IMG/VR virus record: IMGVR_UViG_3300037628_000606
Span: 1 to 38,186 of that record
Length of the DNA: 38,186 nucleotides
Reading direction: 5' to 3' (one strand)
DNA from: a virus
Shown here: positions 14,437 to 22,472 of the stretch, one piece after another
How positions within the stretch are numbered: the stretch's first letter is position 1
How the letters are laid out: every line of letters starts with the position of its first letter
The notes under the pieces: generated by a model
Database searches by the model: none
The model's input: only the letters and a program-made list of their open reading frames with translations
Told to the model about the DNA's origin: nothing
Program-made: the position numbers and the translations under genes

Positions 14437-15021
14437 ATGACTAACGCAACAGATGCACAGCGCGACGCACTGAACGACATTAACCGCCGCCAACGGACAC
14501 ACCACGAGATGAACGTCAACACGATGCAGGCGCTCATCACCCGTAAGTGGGCTACCACGAAAGATGGCGTGGGCCACTACACTGGTTCACAGGTTTACGC
14601 GATCACCAACCTGGGTCGCAACGCGGCGGGCATCGAGATTCCTCCTCCCACGCCCCAAGAGAAGTTCAACACCATGTTCTCTCACATGGCGATGGATCTT
14701 CAGATGAAAGCGTGGGACCTTGACTCCGCCAACAAGGATGTCCTCTCCGCTGCCAAGTGGGCCAAGGACGACATGGACCGCATCATCAGTCACGTTAGCA
14801 GGAACTACAACACCAGCGACTCCATCACTATGGGCAGCCTCAATGACGCCCTCAAGGCTCGCCAAGCAGCAGTCATGGCAGCAAGCAAGGTGCTTGGCTC
14901 TTGGGATCACGACGTGGCCCGTATGGCCTCCAAGAATGCTGATGAGTTCAAGCAGTGGATGAAGTGTTACGGCATGTGCTTCCGCGCCCTCCACGTTGGC
15001 GCGAAGACTTCCGCTAGCTAA
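14437..15021 (+). CDS. Hypothetical alpha-helical protein
   Basis: 194 aa from the ATG giving MTNATDAQRDALND; an upstream TTG in frame overlaps the previous gene and is less likely. Mostly helical, with a central Pro-rich turn (IEIPPPTPQEKF) and a long helical C-terminal half (KWAKDDMDRIISHVSRNY, SLNDALKARQAAVMAASKV). No motif recognised. It belongs to the 13.95-15.02 kb group with distinct codon choice. Could be a moron-type accessory protein or a DNA-associated helical protein; nothing decides. Confidence 0.7.
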   Translation: MTNATDAQRDALNDINRRQRTHHEMNVNTMQALITRKWATTKDGVGHYTGSQVYAITNLGRNAAGIEIPPPTPQEKFNTMFSHMAMDLQMKAWDLDSANKDVLSAAKWAKDDMDRIISHVSRNYNTSDSITMGSLNDALKARQAAVMAASKVLGSWDHDVARMASKNADEFKQWMKCYGMCFRALHVGAKTSAS

Positions 15022-15062
15022 CTCAATCAACTTACCTCCCCACAACCGAGTAGGAGTTAGGG

Positions 15063-15440
15063 ATGGCTACTATCAAGGAACTGATCCAGGAACACAACGA
15101 GCTGGCCACGATCGTGGATGCTCAGCCTTTCAAGTCGGCCCCTAAGGGCGGCAAGAAGGGACTGCTGATTCGGATCGCAGCCCTCAAGCGTGAGCAGCAC
15201 TCTCAGGAGACCGGCGAGAAGCTGACGATCCGTCAGATCGCGGAGGACGCGCTGGTCGTGGTCGTGGGCAAGGACGAGCACGGCAACGAGCTGGGTCACC
15301 CGTACGAGGACATCATCACGATCGTCCGCGGGTTCTTCCCGGAGGCCGAGACGACCGCCCGCTCCCTCGCGTGGTACGCGTCCAAGATGCGGTGCGCCGA
15401 CATCCACGTCCCTTACCGCCCGCGTGCACGGAGGTCCTAA
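15063..15440 (+). CDS. WY-domain protein
   Basis: 125 aa, preceded by a TAGGAGT ribosome site. The C-terminal half carries the same small domain found in the helicase tail and in the gene at 15658: LTIRQIAEDAL at its start, then FFPEAETTARSLAWYASKMR with Trp104 and Tyr105, and a longer insertion between the two parts than in the other copies. The N-terminal half is helical and basic (KSAPKGGKKGLLIRIAALKR). The fold is probably a small helical DNA- or protein-binding unit; similar FPxxxT...WY segments occur in other phage proteins of unknown role. Third of the window's paralogues to lie in the early unit. Confidence 0.78.
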   Translation: MATIKELIQEHNELATIVDAQPFKSAPKGGKKGLLIRIAALKREQHSQETGEKLTIRQIAEDALVVVVGKDEHGNELGHPYEDIITIVRGFFPEAETTARSLAWYASKMRCADIHVPYRPRARRS

Positions 15441-15677
15441 GTGAGCGATCGGGAAGAACTACGGTGGAGCGATCACTTCGACAATGACCGCGAGGCCGGT
15501 GGCTCTGGTGGCTCTGGTGGTTCTGGCGGGTGGCTCTGCGAGTGCGGCTCCGCGAACAAGCCCGCAGAAACCGTCTGCGTACGATGCGACAAGCCCCAGA
15601 AGGGGGGACTTCCCAAAGACTTCCGGTTCACACACTTCCTACACGGGGGCAAGCCTAGTGGCAAAGAAGATCGGTGA
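15441..15677 (+). CDS. RanBP2-type zinc-finger small protein
   Basis: 78 aa, GTG start directly after the previous stop. After an acidic N-terminus and a Gly/Ser linker (AGGSGGSGGSGG, 19-30), residues 31-49 form a RanBP2-like zinc ribbon: Trp31, Cys33, Cys35, Asn39, Cys46, Cys49 (WLCECGSANK, then VCVRC). Spacing is W-x-C-x-C-x3-N-x6-C-x2-C. Such fingers bind ssRNA or proteins and are best known in eukaryotes, though bacterial versions exist. The remainder is short and basic. Its end overlaps the next gene by 20 bases. RNA or protein binding is inferred from the motif only. Confidence 0.75.
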   Translation: MSDREELRWSDHFDNDREAGGSGGSGGSGGWLCECGSANKPAETVCVRCDKPQKGGLPKDFRFTHFLHGGKPSGKEDR

Positions 15678-16101
15678 CGTCGCAAGGGAAGCGCTCGAGG
15701 CCGGAGCCTCCGACGAGGAGGCTCTTGCCGCGGTCCTCGAGGAATTCCCGGAGGCGAAGACTAAGGTCGCCTCCATCAAGTGGTATCGGAGCCAACTCCG
15801 CCGGGAGGTGAAGGAGGGGAAGAGGGAGGCTGGCGGTGAGGGCGCGTCCAAGAGGAGGTCCGTGGACCTGTCGCGGCGGCATGAAGGGATGACCCCCGAG
15901 CTCGCAGCGAAACTCCGTGAGAATGCAACCAAGCGTCGCGACGAGAAGCATGCCAAACTCTTAGCAGATCAAGAGGAGCGGATCAAGGCGAGAGGAGTGA
16001 TACCGGACCGGGCCAACATGATCCGGTCGGCCGCCCTCCGCTACAAGAAGGAGCACGGATTCTGGCCGGCTCCGTCGGACCTGAACCTACTAGGAGGATG
16101 A
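15658..16101 (+). CDS. WY-domain protein with basic helical C-terminus
   Basis: 147 aa from GTG preceded by GGGGG; the frame is open further upstream but that part overlaps the zinc-finger gene. Residues 4-49 are the clearest free-standing copy of the domain: IGDVAREALEAGASDEEALA, then FPEAKTKVASIKWYRSQLRR, with Trp42 and Tyr43. A Lys/Arg/Gly-rich linker and a charged helix with KLRENATKRRDEKHAK follow, and the end (RSAALRYKKEHGFWP) may be another small helical unit. Overall very basic, suggesting DNA or RNA binding. It sits two genes after another WY protein. Confidence 0.74.
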   Translation: MAKKIGDVAREALEAGASDEEALAAVLEEFPEAKTKVASIKWYRSQLRREVKEGKREAGGEGASKRRSVDLSRRHEGMTPELAAKLRENATKRRDEKHAKLLADQEERIKARGVIPDRANMIRSAALRYKKEHGFWPAPSDLNLLGG

Positions 16102-16102
16102 G

Positions 16103-16300
16103 ATGAACGCGCTGAGAATGATGGGGGATGTGGATCGCCGCGGGATGTACAAGCGTCCCACCCTTCCCTTGGGGGAAGTGGTCTCGCTGATGGTGGAGGA
16201 ACTCCGCGGGTTGAGCGACTGTCCGGAGTTCCGAGAGACGAAAATCTACGTACCGAAACGCGTAGAAGATCGCGTGACGTCTAGCTCGGAGAAGATCTGA
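16103..16300 (+). CDS. Small hypothetical protein, last rightward gene
   Basis: 65 aa with an excellent AGGAGG ribosome site 5-6 bases before ATG. Not recognised. Helical middle (LGEVVSLMVEELRGLSDCPEF) between basic ends; resembles a small regulatory or toxin-inhibitor-like size class but no motif supports that. It is the final gene before the convergent boundary with the late leftward unit. Confidence 0.7.
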   Translation: MNALRMMGDVDRRGMYKRPTLPLGEVVSLMVEELRGLSDCPEFRETKIYVPKRVEDRVTSSSEKI

Positions 16301-16301
16301 A

Positions 16302-16389
16302 TCCCCGAAGACTGTTCTGCAGTAAACCTATAGGGCCACGTCTTACGGGGACTCCGTGATCGTACCCAGAAGACGCCCGGAACTGGGCG
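16302..16389. terminator. Convergent terminator region with two hairpins
   Basis: TCCCCGAAGAC (16302-16312) pairs with GTCTT-A-CGGGGA (16340-16351), an 11-bp stem with one bulged A and a 27-nt loop. A second hairpin, CGCCC-ggaact-GGGCG, lies at 16374-16389, with an alternative CCCAG/CTGGG pairing. They begin right after the last rightward stop and precede the end of the leftward late unit, so both transcripts would meet here. There is no T-run on either strand, so termination may need Rho or the region may be a structured RNA. Confidence 0.5.
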
Positions 16390-16453
16390 CATATAAGTAG
16401 CAGGGCCTAGAAGCCGGCAGTCCACAGGGGTTGTTTACGGCGACCAGGGAGTG

Positions 16454-16930
16454 CTATTGCTTCAAGAGCTGTATCAGACCAGCGACGGTGCACGCCCCGC
16501 CCACGGCCCGGTGATACCAGAGCTCGGCCTGTCGGAGGGCTGAGTTGGCCCTGTGCCCGCGGAGCTCATCCTCAGCGAAGGCGAGGGTATCTCGTAGGTT
16601 CGTCACCTCGTCTAGGAGGTCGGCTCTGTCAGCCTCGACCGTCTGCAGAGAGATCAGCAGCCGGTCCAGCGCCTCGGCCCGCAGTAGGTAGGCGACGTCT
16701 CCGCCGTCCTTGGCGGGGTCGAAGGCCGACAGGATTAGTGCAGCCATCCCACTCTGTAGGTCGACGTCAGTTAGCTCCAGCTCGAAGTAGTCTCGCCCGA
16801 GCTCAAGGGTCGTCTGTCCCGCCGGGTAGATTCCTGAGGCGACGACGACGCTCGTCACGAGAAAGAGACCCATCAGGAATGATCCGATCGACACGGCGCT
16901 TGCGTGCCTCGTCAGCTCTTTCGATCGCAC
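16454..16930 (-). CDS. Membrane-anchored coiled-coil protein, spanin candidate
   Basis: 158 aa, GTG start with GGGGAG ribosome site about 6-7 bases upstream. One N-terminal membrane span (about 14-33, SIGSFLMGLFLVTSVVVASG), then a long helical, charged region with coiled-coil character (LLISLQTVEADRADLLDEV, LRDTLAFAEDELRGH) and a short hydrophobic C-terminus. Topology matches an inner-membrane spanin or another envelope protein. It starts inside the preceding gene in another frame with a 128-bp overlap, an arrangement often seen for spanin pairs, but no lipoprotein box is present. Last gene of the late unit. Confidence 0.6.
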   Translation of the reverse strand: MRSKELTRHASAVSIGSFLMGLFLVTSVVVASGIYPAGQTTLELGRDYFELELTDVDLQSGMAALILSAFDPAKDGGDVAYLLRAEALDRLLISLQTVEADRADLLDEVTNLRDTLAFAEDELRGHRANSALRQAELWYHRAVGGACTVAGLIQLLKQ

Positions 16931-17045
16931 GTTTTCTCCCCTTCGATGCTGCGCCGCCCTTGATCCCGTAGGAGACCAAGAGCGACGCGATCACACCGAT
17001 AAGAACCAACAAGCCAGCAGCGAAGATTGCCCCTTGGTTCTCCAT
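16803..17045 (-). CDS. Small membrane protein with basic tail
   Basis: 80 aa. N-terminal membrane span (about 8-28, AAGLLVLIGVIASLLVSYGI) followed by a strongly basic, probably cytoplasmic tail (RKRAIERADEARKRRVDR, SRDERRRRLRNL). Positive-inside charge predicts N-out, C-in. It starts 5 bases after the holin-like gene stop and its 3' half overlaps the coiled-coil membrane gene in a different frame. Within a probable lysis cluster it could be an antiholin, pinholin or spanin partner; the sequence alone does not decide. Confidence 0.6.
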   Translation of the reverse strand: MENQGAIFAAGLLVLIGVIASLLVSYGIKGGAASKGRKRAIERADEARKRRVDRIIPDGSLSRDERRRRLRNLPGGTDDP

Positions 17046-17050
17046 CGACC

Positions 17051-17458
17051 TTATTTTGGCGGCGACGCGTTGATCTTGCGGACTGCGTTGCCGCCGACGG
17101 ACTTCAGCCCTTCGATGAGTCCGATGCCGGCAGCGAGAGACGCGAACGCATTACCTCCGTCAGGTACAGGTACTCCGATCTGTCTGGCGAGTTCAACGGC
17201 TGCCGCTAGGACAACACCCATCGCGATCGTGATGATCGGGCTGGCGAACGACTTGCTGAAATTCCGCAGAAGAGTGATGACCAGTGGGAGCGCGATCATC
17301 AGGTAAGGGTTGATCTGCAGAGCGCTGAGGCCTGCGCCTGCCGCTTCTGTGGCCACCTCGACGGCGGCCTCAGCAGCAGGAACGTCTTGAGCCAGGCCGA
17401 CCCCGATGGGGACCAGCAGGATCAGGACGACGACGAACATGCGAAGCAGTAACTTCAC
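17051..17458 (-). CDS. Holin-like membrane protein
   Basis: 135 aa from a GTG with a strong AAGGAGG ribosome site 7 bases upstream; the frame is open 17 codons further, but that overlaps the preceding gene. The N-terminus is a hydrophobic signal-like helix ending LLVPIGVGLAQ, then an Ala-rich linker, then two more spans (NPYLMIALPLVITLLRNF and IITIAMGVVLAAAVELA) and a short polar C-terminus. Size, span number and position next to other small membrane genes and a putative wall hydrolase fit a holin, although no family signature is recognised. Confidence 0.6.
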   Translation of the reverse strand: MKLLLRMFVVVLILLVPIGVGLAQDVPAAEAAVEVATEAAGAGLSALQINPYLMIALPLVITLLRNFSKSFASPIITIAMGVVLAAAVELARQIGVPVPDGGNAFASLAAGIGLIEGLKSVGGNAVRKINASPPK

Positions 17459-17483
17459 GACTACACCTCCTTGGGAGTGACCG

Positions 17484-18464
17484 TTAAGCCACAAGGGAAG
17501 AAGCGACATTGGTCAGTCGCTTCTGGATCCGCCCGAACGGCGGAGCGCTACCTGACACATAGCCAGGACGCTGGAGATCTGGATTCCGAGCACTCGATAT
17601 ATCGAAGGCGGACCAACCGGTAGTCAGCAAGTAGAGCAACCCCGGTCGGCCATCCGCGTGCGCTTGGGAAAGGGCATTGCCAAAGTACGCCGCCTCGGCT
17701 CCCTCAGCGGCCCTCTGAGAGCCCGCGTTGTCACCCCTACCTGATAACCCTGCTAGGCGTAGCCGCACTCCTCTGGCGACCTTGTAGCGCCTCGTGGAGT
17801 GTCCCCAGCCATCGAAGACTAACCACTCGGAACCGGCCGGGACTGACTCGCCGGGGTTGACGTGGATCTCATCAATGCCAGCTCGGAGCACTCCAGGCGT
17901 GGCCGCCTGGATCGCGTCGGTGAACTGGTTCGACGGGCGCTCGAGCGGTCCGCCGTAGGGCTCTGTCCCGTCGACGAAGATCGCATCGGGATAACGCTCC
18001 ACAATCGGAACCCACAGATCGATCCAGGCGTCGCGCACCCGTGGGTCTTGGCCAGGAAACCAAGTCGTGAACCACTCGCGCCAGAGTGTACGCACGCCGG
18101 CGATCTTGATGGCCGGGATGAACGGCTCGAGGCCCTCGCGCTCGCGAGCGTATTGACGTCGGCCATCAGGGAACATGGGTCCGTAGATCACCGCCTTCGC
18201 GCCGGCGGTTTCGATCGTCTCGACCAGGTTGTCGAGAGTCGGCAGGGCCCACCGCTTCAGCCTCGTGAAGTCATTCACCTTCCAGATGGTCGGCCGGCGG
18301 CGAAGCGCTTTTGGCTGGATCGGCGGGACCTCGACGACACTGAAGGGCGCGAGGTTGAATCCGATCGCGGTCGCGCCGTTATCGAGTATCGATGCTAGGA
18401 GCTCCATCTGCATCTTGGGGCGGTATGCGGTCAGCTCTTGGATGTAGGGTCCTTGAAGTATCAT
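17484..18464 (-). CDS. Putative TIM-barrel glycoside-hydrolase-like protein
   Basis: 326 aa. Alternating beta strands and helices suggest a TIM barrel: GATAIGFNLAPFS, AGAKAVIYGPMFP, AGVRTLWREWFTTWF, PDAIFVDGTEPYGG, AGIDEIHVNPG and SEWLVFDGWGHS. Strand-end acids in VDGTEP and VFDGWG sit where catalytic Glu/Asp occur in glycosidases. No family could be assigned. Between the tail-tip gene and the holin-like gene, it could be a tail-associated depolymerase or a lysis enzyme. Start overlaps the upstream stop (ATGA). Confidence 0.55.
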   Translation of the reverse strand: MILQGPYIQELTAYRPKMQMELLASILDNGATAIGFNLAPFSVVEVPPIQPKALRRRPTIWKVNDFTRLKRWALPTLDNLVETIETAGAKAVIYGPMFPDGRRQYAREREGLEPFIPAIKIAGVRTLWREWFTTWFPGQDPRVRDAWIDLWVPIVERYPDAIFVDGTEPYGGPLERPSNQFTDAIQAATPGVLRAGIDEIHVNPGESVPAGSEWLVFDGWGHSTRRYKVARGVRLRLAGLSGRGDNAGSQRAAEGAEAAYFGNALSQAHADGRPGLLYLLTTGWSAFDISSARNPDLQRPGYVSGSAPPFGRIQKRLTNVASSLVA

Positions 18465-18733
18465 GATGCGTTAACCGCCATGCGGATCTCCCGCAGCTGG
18501 TTGAGGATTTCCTGGTAACGCTTGGACTCCACATCCAGGTGGTCATTGAGCCGGAGATTGAGAGAGCCCACCGCCGCCTCATTCAGAGCAGCCTGCTGCC
18601 CATTCATGATGACCGCTTCCTGTATCCGCGTCTCCCCCCAGACACGGCCCACGAGCAGCATCAGCGCGGCGACTGCTATCGAGAGGAGAACCTTCGACCA
18701 GTCCCGCGATTTGAAATCTGTCATCTTGCCCAC
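18461..18733 (-). CDS. Small membrane protein with coiled coil
   Basis: 90 aa from GTG at 18733 (ATG at 18724 also in frame; ribosome site AGGGA suits the GTG). One membrane span near 14-33 (SKVLLSIAVAALMLLVGRVW), then an outside helical region (ETRIQEAVIMNGQQAALNEA, KRYQEILNQLREIR) with heptad-like hydrophobic spacing. The topology resembles an Rz-type inner-membrane spanin or an XhlA-like lysis helper. Its stop overlaps the next start (ATGA). Confidence 0.62.
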   Translation of the reverse strand: MGKMTDFKSRDWSKVLLSIAVAALMLLVGRVWGETRIQEAVIMNGQQAALNEAAVGSLNLRLNDHLDVESKRYQEILNQLREIRMAVNAS

Positions 18734-18746
18734 GATCGTCCCTGTT

Positions 18747-21700
18747 TTATATGGTGAATAAGTACTCGTCGCCGGGGTAGATGCCAGCGATGTCGTCGAA
18801 TGTGGCCTGTGTCACGTCCGTGCTGTTGGTCACGACGATGTCCGTCCAGCCCGCGAACGGCACCACCTCCGTCGCGCCACCGGCCATCGAGGCATCTATG
18901 GTCGCGACCCCACTCGACTCGGTCGCCTCCGCCACGACGACGCCTGCGGAGTCGCGGATCTTCGCCTTGAACCCGGTCGGCAAGTCGCGTACGACGACGT
19001 CCTTCGACCGGCAGACCATGTAGTCGTCCCACTCGCATGAGACACTTATGCCGGTACCTGCATGGACGCCACCGCGGCCCGTACCGGTGAAGCCACCGTG
19101 CGTGCCGGTGACGGTCGCGATCGGGCCGCCCGTGCGTTTCTGTATCCAACCGTCCTGGACGGAATCCTTGACGTAGAACTGTACGTCCCACTCGTCGTTG
19201 TCGTTGATCGTGATGGCACCAGATGAGTTGACCAGTGTGACGAAGGCACCCCCATTCCAGTACCAGATCCGGAGCCGATCCTGGAAGGTGCCGAGCTGGA
19301 GCAAGTAGCCGCCGCTCCCGTCGGACCACTTACCGAGTAATCCGACAGGCACGCTATCGTCACCGGAGCGCGCGAAGGCTTGTACGAACATCTCGTCGAG
19401 CCCGTCAGAGGGGATCAAAGTTGTTTGCATCTCTGCGCCCGTCGGTGTGTCCTGTAATTCGTTGGACGCAATCAGCGGGGCGGCTCCTCTGTGGACCGTC
19501 CAGTCGGCGCCAATTGCGCCATCGGCGCGGTCGAAGTTGTCCGACGCGAACAGGCCCTCAACGACGCGGCTGAGGCCAAGCTCTACCATGCGCTCCGTGT
19601 ACTCGAGCCAGCAGTCACCCACCTCGACGTCGCCCACGGTATCACCCGCCACGGCGACGTTGCGCGATAGGAGGATGATGACCTTGTCCCCGGCGACGCC
19701 GCCGTCGAAGTTGGCGAGGTTGACGACGAAGGTCCCCTGATCGTCGATCGTACCCGGCACTACCACGACGCCCTCGTTGTCGGTGTCGTAATCGTCGGCA
19801 GCCGTCGGGTCCCCGTCCGACGTGGCCATGACGGCGACCGTGATCCCTAACGATCCGGTGGCGGCCGTCGCTCGGAAGACCCCCTTCAGCCTCAGCACGG
19901 GGTCGCCGTCGAAGTCGATCGGCAGCACGAAGCTCCAGGAGGCGAACTCCTCGGTGGTGTCGTCGAAGGCCAGGACGCGTGGCCAGCCTGCAGCGCTCGT
20001 GATGACCGCCGGCACGTTCGCCTCGAGCAGCTCGGCCGCGGCGATCGTGAGCGGGATCGTCCGGATAGGTGTGGGGAGGGGCACCCACTTCATGAGTCCG
20101 GGCTCGTTTATGTCTGGTACGAGACGCGAGTCGCCGAAGACGGGCGGTGCCAACAGACCCAGTGTCTCGACGCCTGTCGCCACTAGCAGGTTTCCAGGAG
20201 TGTACTCCTTGAACCCCGTCCCACCGAACACAACCCGTAGCGGGGCCTCGATTTCGTAGGGGACTATCCTGTCGAAGGCCGGTTTGCCGAATGTGACCTG
20301 GTGCTCGGCCGTGACCCCGTCGTGTTTCATCGCCACGCGGTTGCCGATGTAACTCCGCTCCGGGCCCCGGTTGCTGGAGGTGTCGTTGGCATAGGTGAAG
20401 GACTCGACGAAGCTTACGCCGTCGACCGGGTCTACCGTGAAAACGTGCGCCTCCTGCGTGTTAGGCGTCGTGCTCGCCGGCCGCTCGCGGAACGCGATCG
20501 CGCTGTCGGAAAAGAAGCACAGGGAGACACCCTTCATCATCGAGGTCGACAGGGCGAGGGTGTCCTCAACGTCGAGGGTCAGCGTGCCTCCGGCGACGTC
20601 GATCACCGCGTACCGGACATTGGAGGCGTCATCGCGCGCCACCATGAACAGGCGGGCGTCGTCCTCGTCGATGTCAAGGCTGACATAATTACCGGTTACC
20701 ACTTGGGTGTCGGAGATCGAGGGCGCGGTCGGGTCGCTGATGTCGATCGAAACCACGTCGGATCCGGCGCCTGTCGCGTACAGGAATAGCCCGTCGGACG
20801 AGGGGACGCAGGAGTCGGCAGATGACAGCCCGGTGGCGAACTCGTTGTCCAGTACCGGGTTGGCCGGGTCACTCACGTCGAAGATGAAGATCGAGCCGCC
20901 GCCGGTCTCTGGCCAGTACACGTGATTGCCGACCCAGACGCCCTCGGTGTAGTCGTTGTTATCGGCTATGCCGGTGAAGGACACACTCCCGAGGAACCCG
21001 GTGAGGAGGCTCACGACGAGGAAGATCGGGTTTGCGCCATCACGCTCTATGAGACAGGCCGTCGTATTGTCCGGCTTGACGATGATGGATTTCTTGAAAC
21101 TCGACGCGTTCAATTCATTCCAGGTAAATATGGTTGACGGCGAGGCCTCCGGCTTGTCGTCGGCGTCGATCGCATACATTTCCAGGTGGGACTTCCGCGG
21201 CGTGGCGACCGGCCCGCGACCTGCCTCTATCACGTGGCCGCCCTGACCGAAGCCCTGATGCGTGATGCTGATAGCAACCCCGCTGACACCCCCCGTCAGC
21301 GAGTCCGACAGGGCTCCTTGGAACCACTGAGCGGGGATTTCCACAGGGTCGTGGATGAGAACGCCAGGCGTAGGCAGAACGCGAACAAGCCCAGGCGTCG
21401 CCTCGATCTGCATGGGTATGGTCCTGGGCGGGAGCTTGCGGCGGTACTCACTCTGCCAGGAGCCGTCGAGGAACCCGTCGACCGCCGTGATGGTGTGCCA
21501 GAGCTCACGCACCCCGGGGGAGACAGCGGTCTCGACATTCATGATGAAGAAGGTCTCCTCATCGATGCCGAGGTTCGGCAGGTCGACGGTCACCTGCTGG
21601 CCGATGTCGAAGCCCGAGACGCGGGTCATGGCCGTGAACCTCTGGCGGATCTGCTTCCGCTGCAGGAGGATGCCCTCAGCCTTGACCTCTGCCTGGTTAG

Positions 21701-22472
21701 CTGACAAGATCTCAGAGTCTTCTACGACGTCGTGGTAGATACCCGAGCCGCCCTCGACCGCCGCCCGCGCCGCAATCTCGGTGGCGTCGCGGGCCGTGAA
21801 GAGGATGGGCAGCTCGTGGTTGCCGCCGACCACGGTGATGGTGTTGGCGTACCCGGTGCGATCGGGCTGGATGGTCGGCTTTGGTCTGTTCAGTTCGACG
21901 TTCCGGGCGTTGAGTTCGGCGGGCGCCGCCGTCGCGCTCTGAACGTCGATGGTTAGGACCTTCGACGGCGACACGAGCCAGCTGCGTCCGTCGCTCTCGA
22001 GGGCGCAGAGGATGTCGAGCGCCTCCGCCACCGTCTCGCCGTTGAACGTGACTGTCTGGACGGAGCCGGCGAGCACCGACAGCGTGATGCCCTCGCCATC
22101 GAGGAAGTCCGTGTTGATGTCGGTGACGATATCCGCGAAGGTGATAGCCGTGTAGACTCTCCAGATCCTGCGCTTGTTCAGCCGCAGCTCCCAGGAGGCG
22201 ACGTCGATCTGGTAGAATGTCAGCTGCTTCGCGGAGTCGGGCCCTCTGAAGTTGCGCGGCCTGCCGTTGATTATGCCGCCGAACCTGTCGACGCCGTCCT
22301 CCTTGATTAGGACCTCCATGCCGTCGGTGGGCACGAAGCCGTCGGGAGTATCCGCGAGCACGAATCCCGCGTTGCCCTGACTGTTGATGTCTCGGCTGTA
22401 CGATAGGCGGTTGTCGCGGTCGATTAGCTTTGACCGGTCGACGCTGTCAATGGTGACGGTGATGTCGGCCAT
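18747..22472 (-). CDS. Tail-tip / baseplate hub protein fused to propeller and lectin-like domains
   Basis: 1241 aa, start sharing one base with the tape-measure stop. About 1-350 resembles siphophage tail hub/Tal proteins (gp27-like): TFADIVTDINTDFLDGEGIT and GFDIGQQVTVDLPNLGID are typical. About 420-720 looks like a beta-propeller with LVIVD-type repeats (IFIFDVSDPANPVLDN, VVSIDISDPTAPSI). About 975-1150 is a concanavalin/laminin-G-like fold (DNFDRADGAIGADW, then a trailing GTGRGGVHAGTGIS strand). The extreme C-terminus is another beta domain. The protein probably combines tail tip and receptor-binding functions in one chain. No separate fibre gene is visible, so this is the best candidate for host recognition. 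Confidence 0.8.
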   Translation of the reverse strand: MADITVTIDSVDRSKLIDRDNRLSYSRDINSQGNAGFVLADTPDGFVPTDGMEVLIKEDGVDRFGGIINGRPRNFRGPDSAKQLTFYQIDVASWELRLNKRRIWRVYTAITFADIVTDINTDFLDGEGITLSVLAGSVQTVTFNGETVAEALDILCALESDGRSWLVSPSKVLTIDVQSATAAPAELNARNVELNRPKPTIQPDRTGYANTITVVGGNHELPILFTARDATEIAARAAVEGGSGIYHDVVEDSEILSANQAEVKAEGILLQRKQIRQRFTAMTRVSGFDIGQQVTVDLPNLGIDEETFFIMNVETAVSPGVRELWHTITAVDGFLDGSWQSEYRRKLPPRTIPMQIEATPGLVRVLPTPGVLIHDPVEIPAQWFQGALSDSLTGGVSGVAISITHQGFGQGGHVIEAGRGPVATPRKSHLEMYAIDADDKPEASPSTIFTWNELNASSFKKSIIVKPDNTTACLIERDGANPIFLVVSLLTGFLGSVSFTGIADNNDYTEGVWVGNHVYWPETGGGSIFIFDVSDPANPVLDNEFATGLSSADSCVPSSDGLFLYATGAGSDVVSIDISDPTAPSISDTQVVTGNYVSLDIDEDDARLFMVARDDASNVRYAVIDVAGGTLTLDVEDTLALSTSMMKGVSLCFFSDSAIAFRERPASTTPNTQEAHVFTVDPVDGVSFVESFTYANDTSSNRGPERSYIGNRVAMKHDGVTAEHQVTFGKPAFDRIVPYEIEAPLRVVFGGTGFKEYTPGNLLVATGVETLGLLAPPVFGDSRLVPDINEPGLMKWVPLPTPIRTIPLTIAAAELLEANVPAVITSAAGWPRVLAFDDTTEEFASWSFVLPIDFDGDPVLRLKGVFRATAATGSLGITVAVMATSDGDPTAADDYDTDNEGVVVVPGTIDDQGTFVVNLANFDGGVAGDKVIILLSRNVAVAGDTVGDVEVGDCWLEYTERMVELGLSRVVEGLFASDNFDRADGAIGADWTVHRGAAPLIASNELQDTPTGAEMQTTLIPSDGLDEMFVQAFARSGDDSVPVGLLGKWSDGSGGYLLQLGTFQDRLRIWYWNGGAFVTLVNSSGAITINDNDEWDVQFYVKDSVQDGWIQKRTGGPIATVTGTHGGFTGTGRGGVHAGTGISVSCEWDDYMVCRSKDVVVRDLPTGFKAKIRDSAGVVVAEATESSGVATIDASMAGGATEVVPFAGWTDIVVTNSTDVTQATFDDIAGIYPGDEYLFTI

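Noticed and set aside
16302-16453. tRNA-like or riboswitch RNA in the convergent gap
   Set aside because: Two hairpins are present but no conserved loop or arm sequence supports a known RNA class; retained only as a terminator region.
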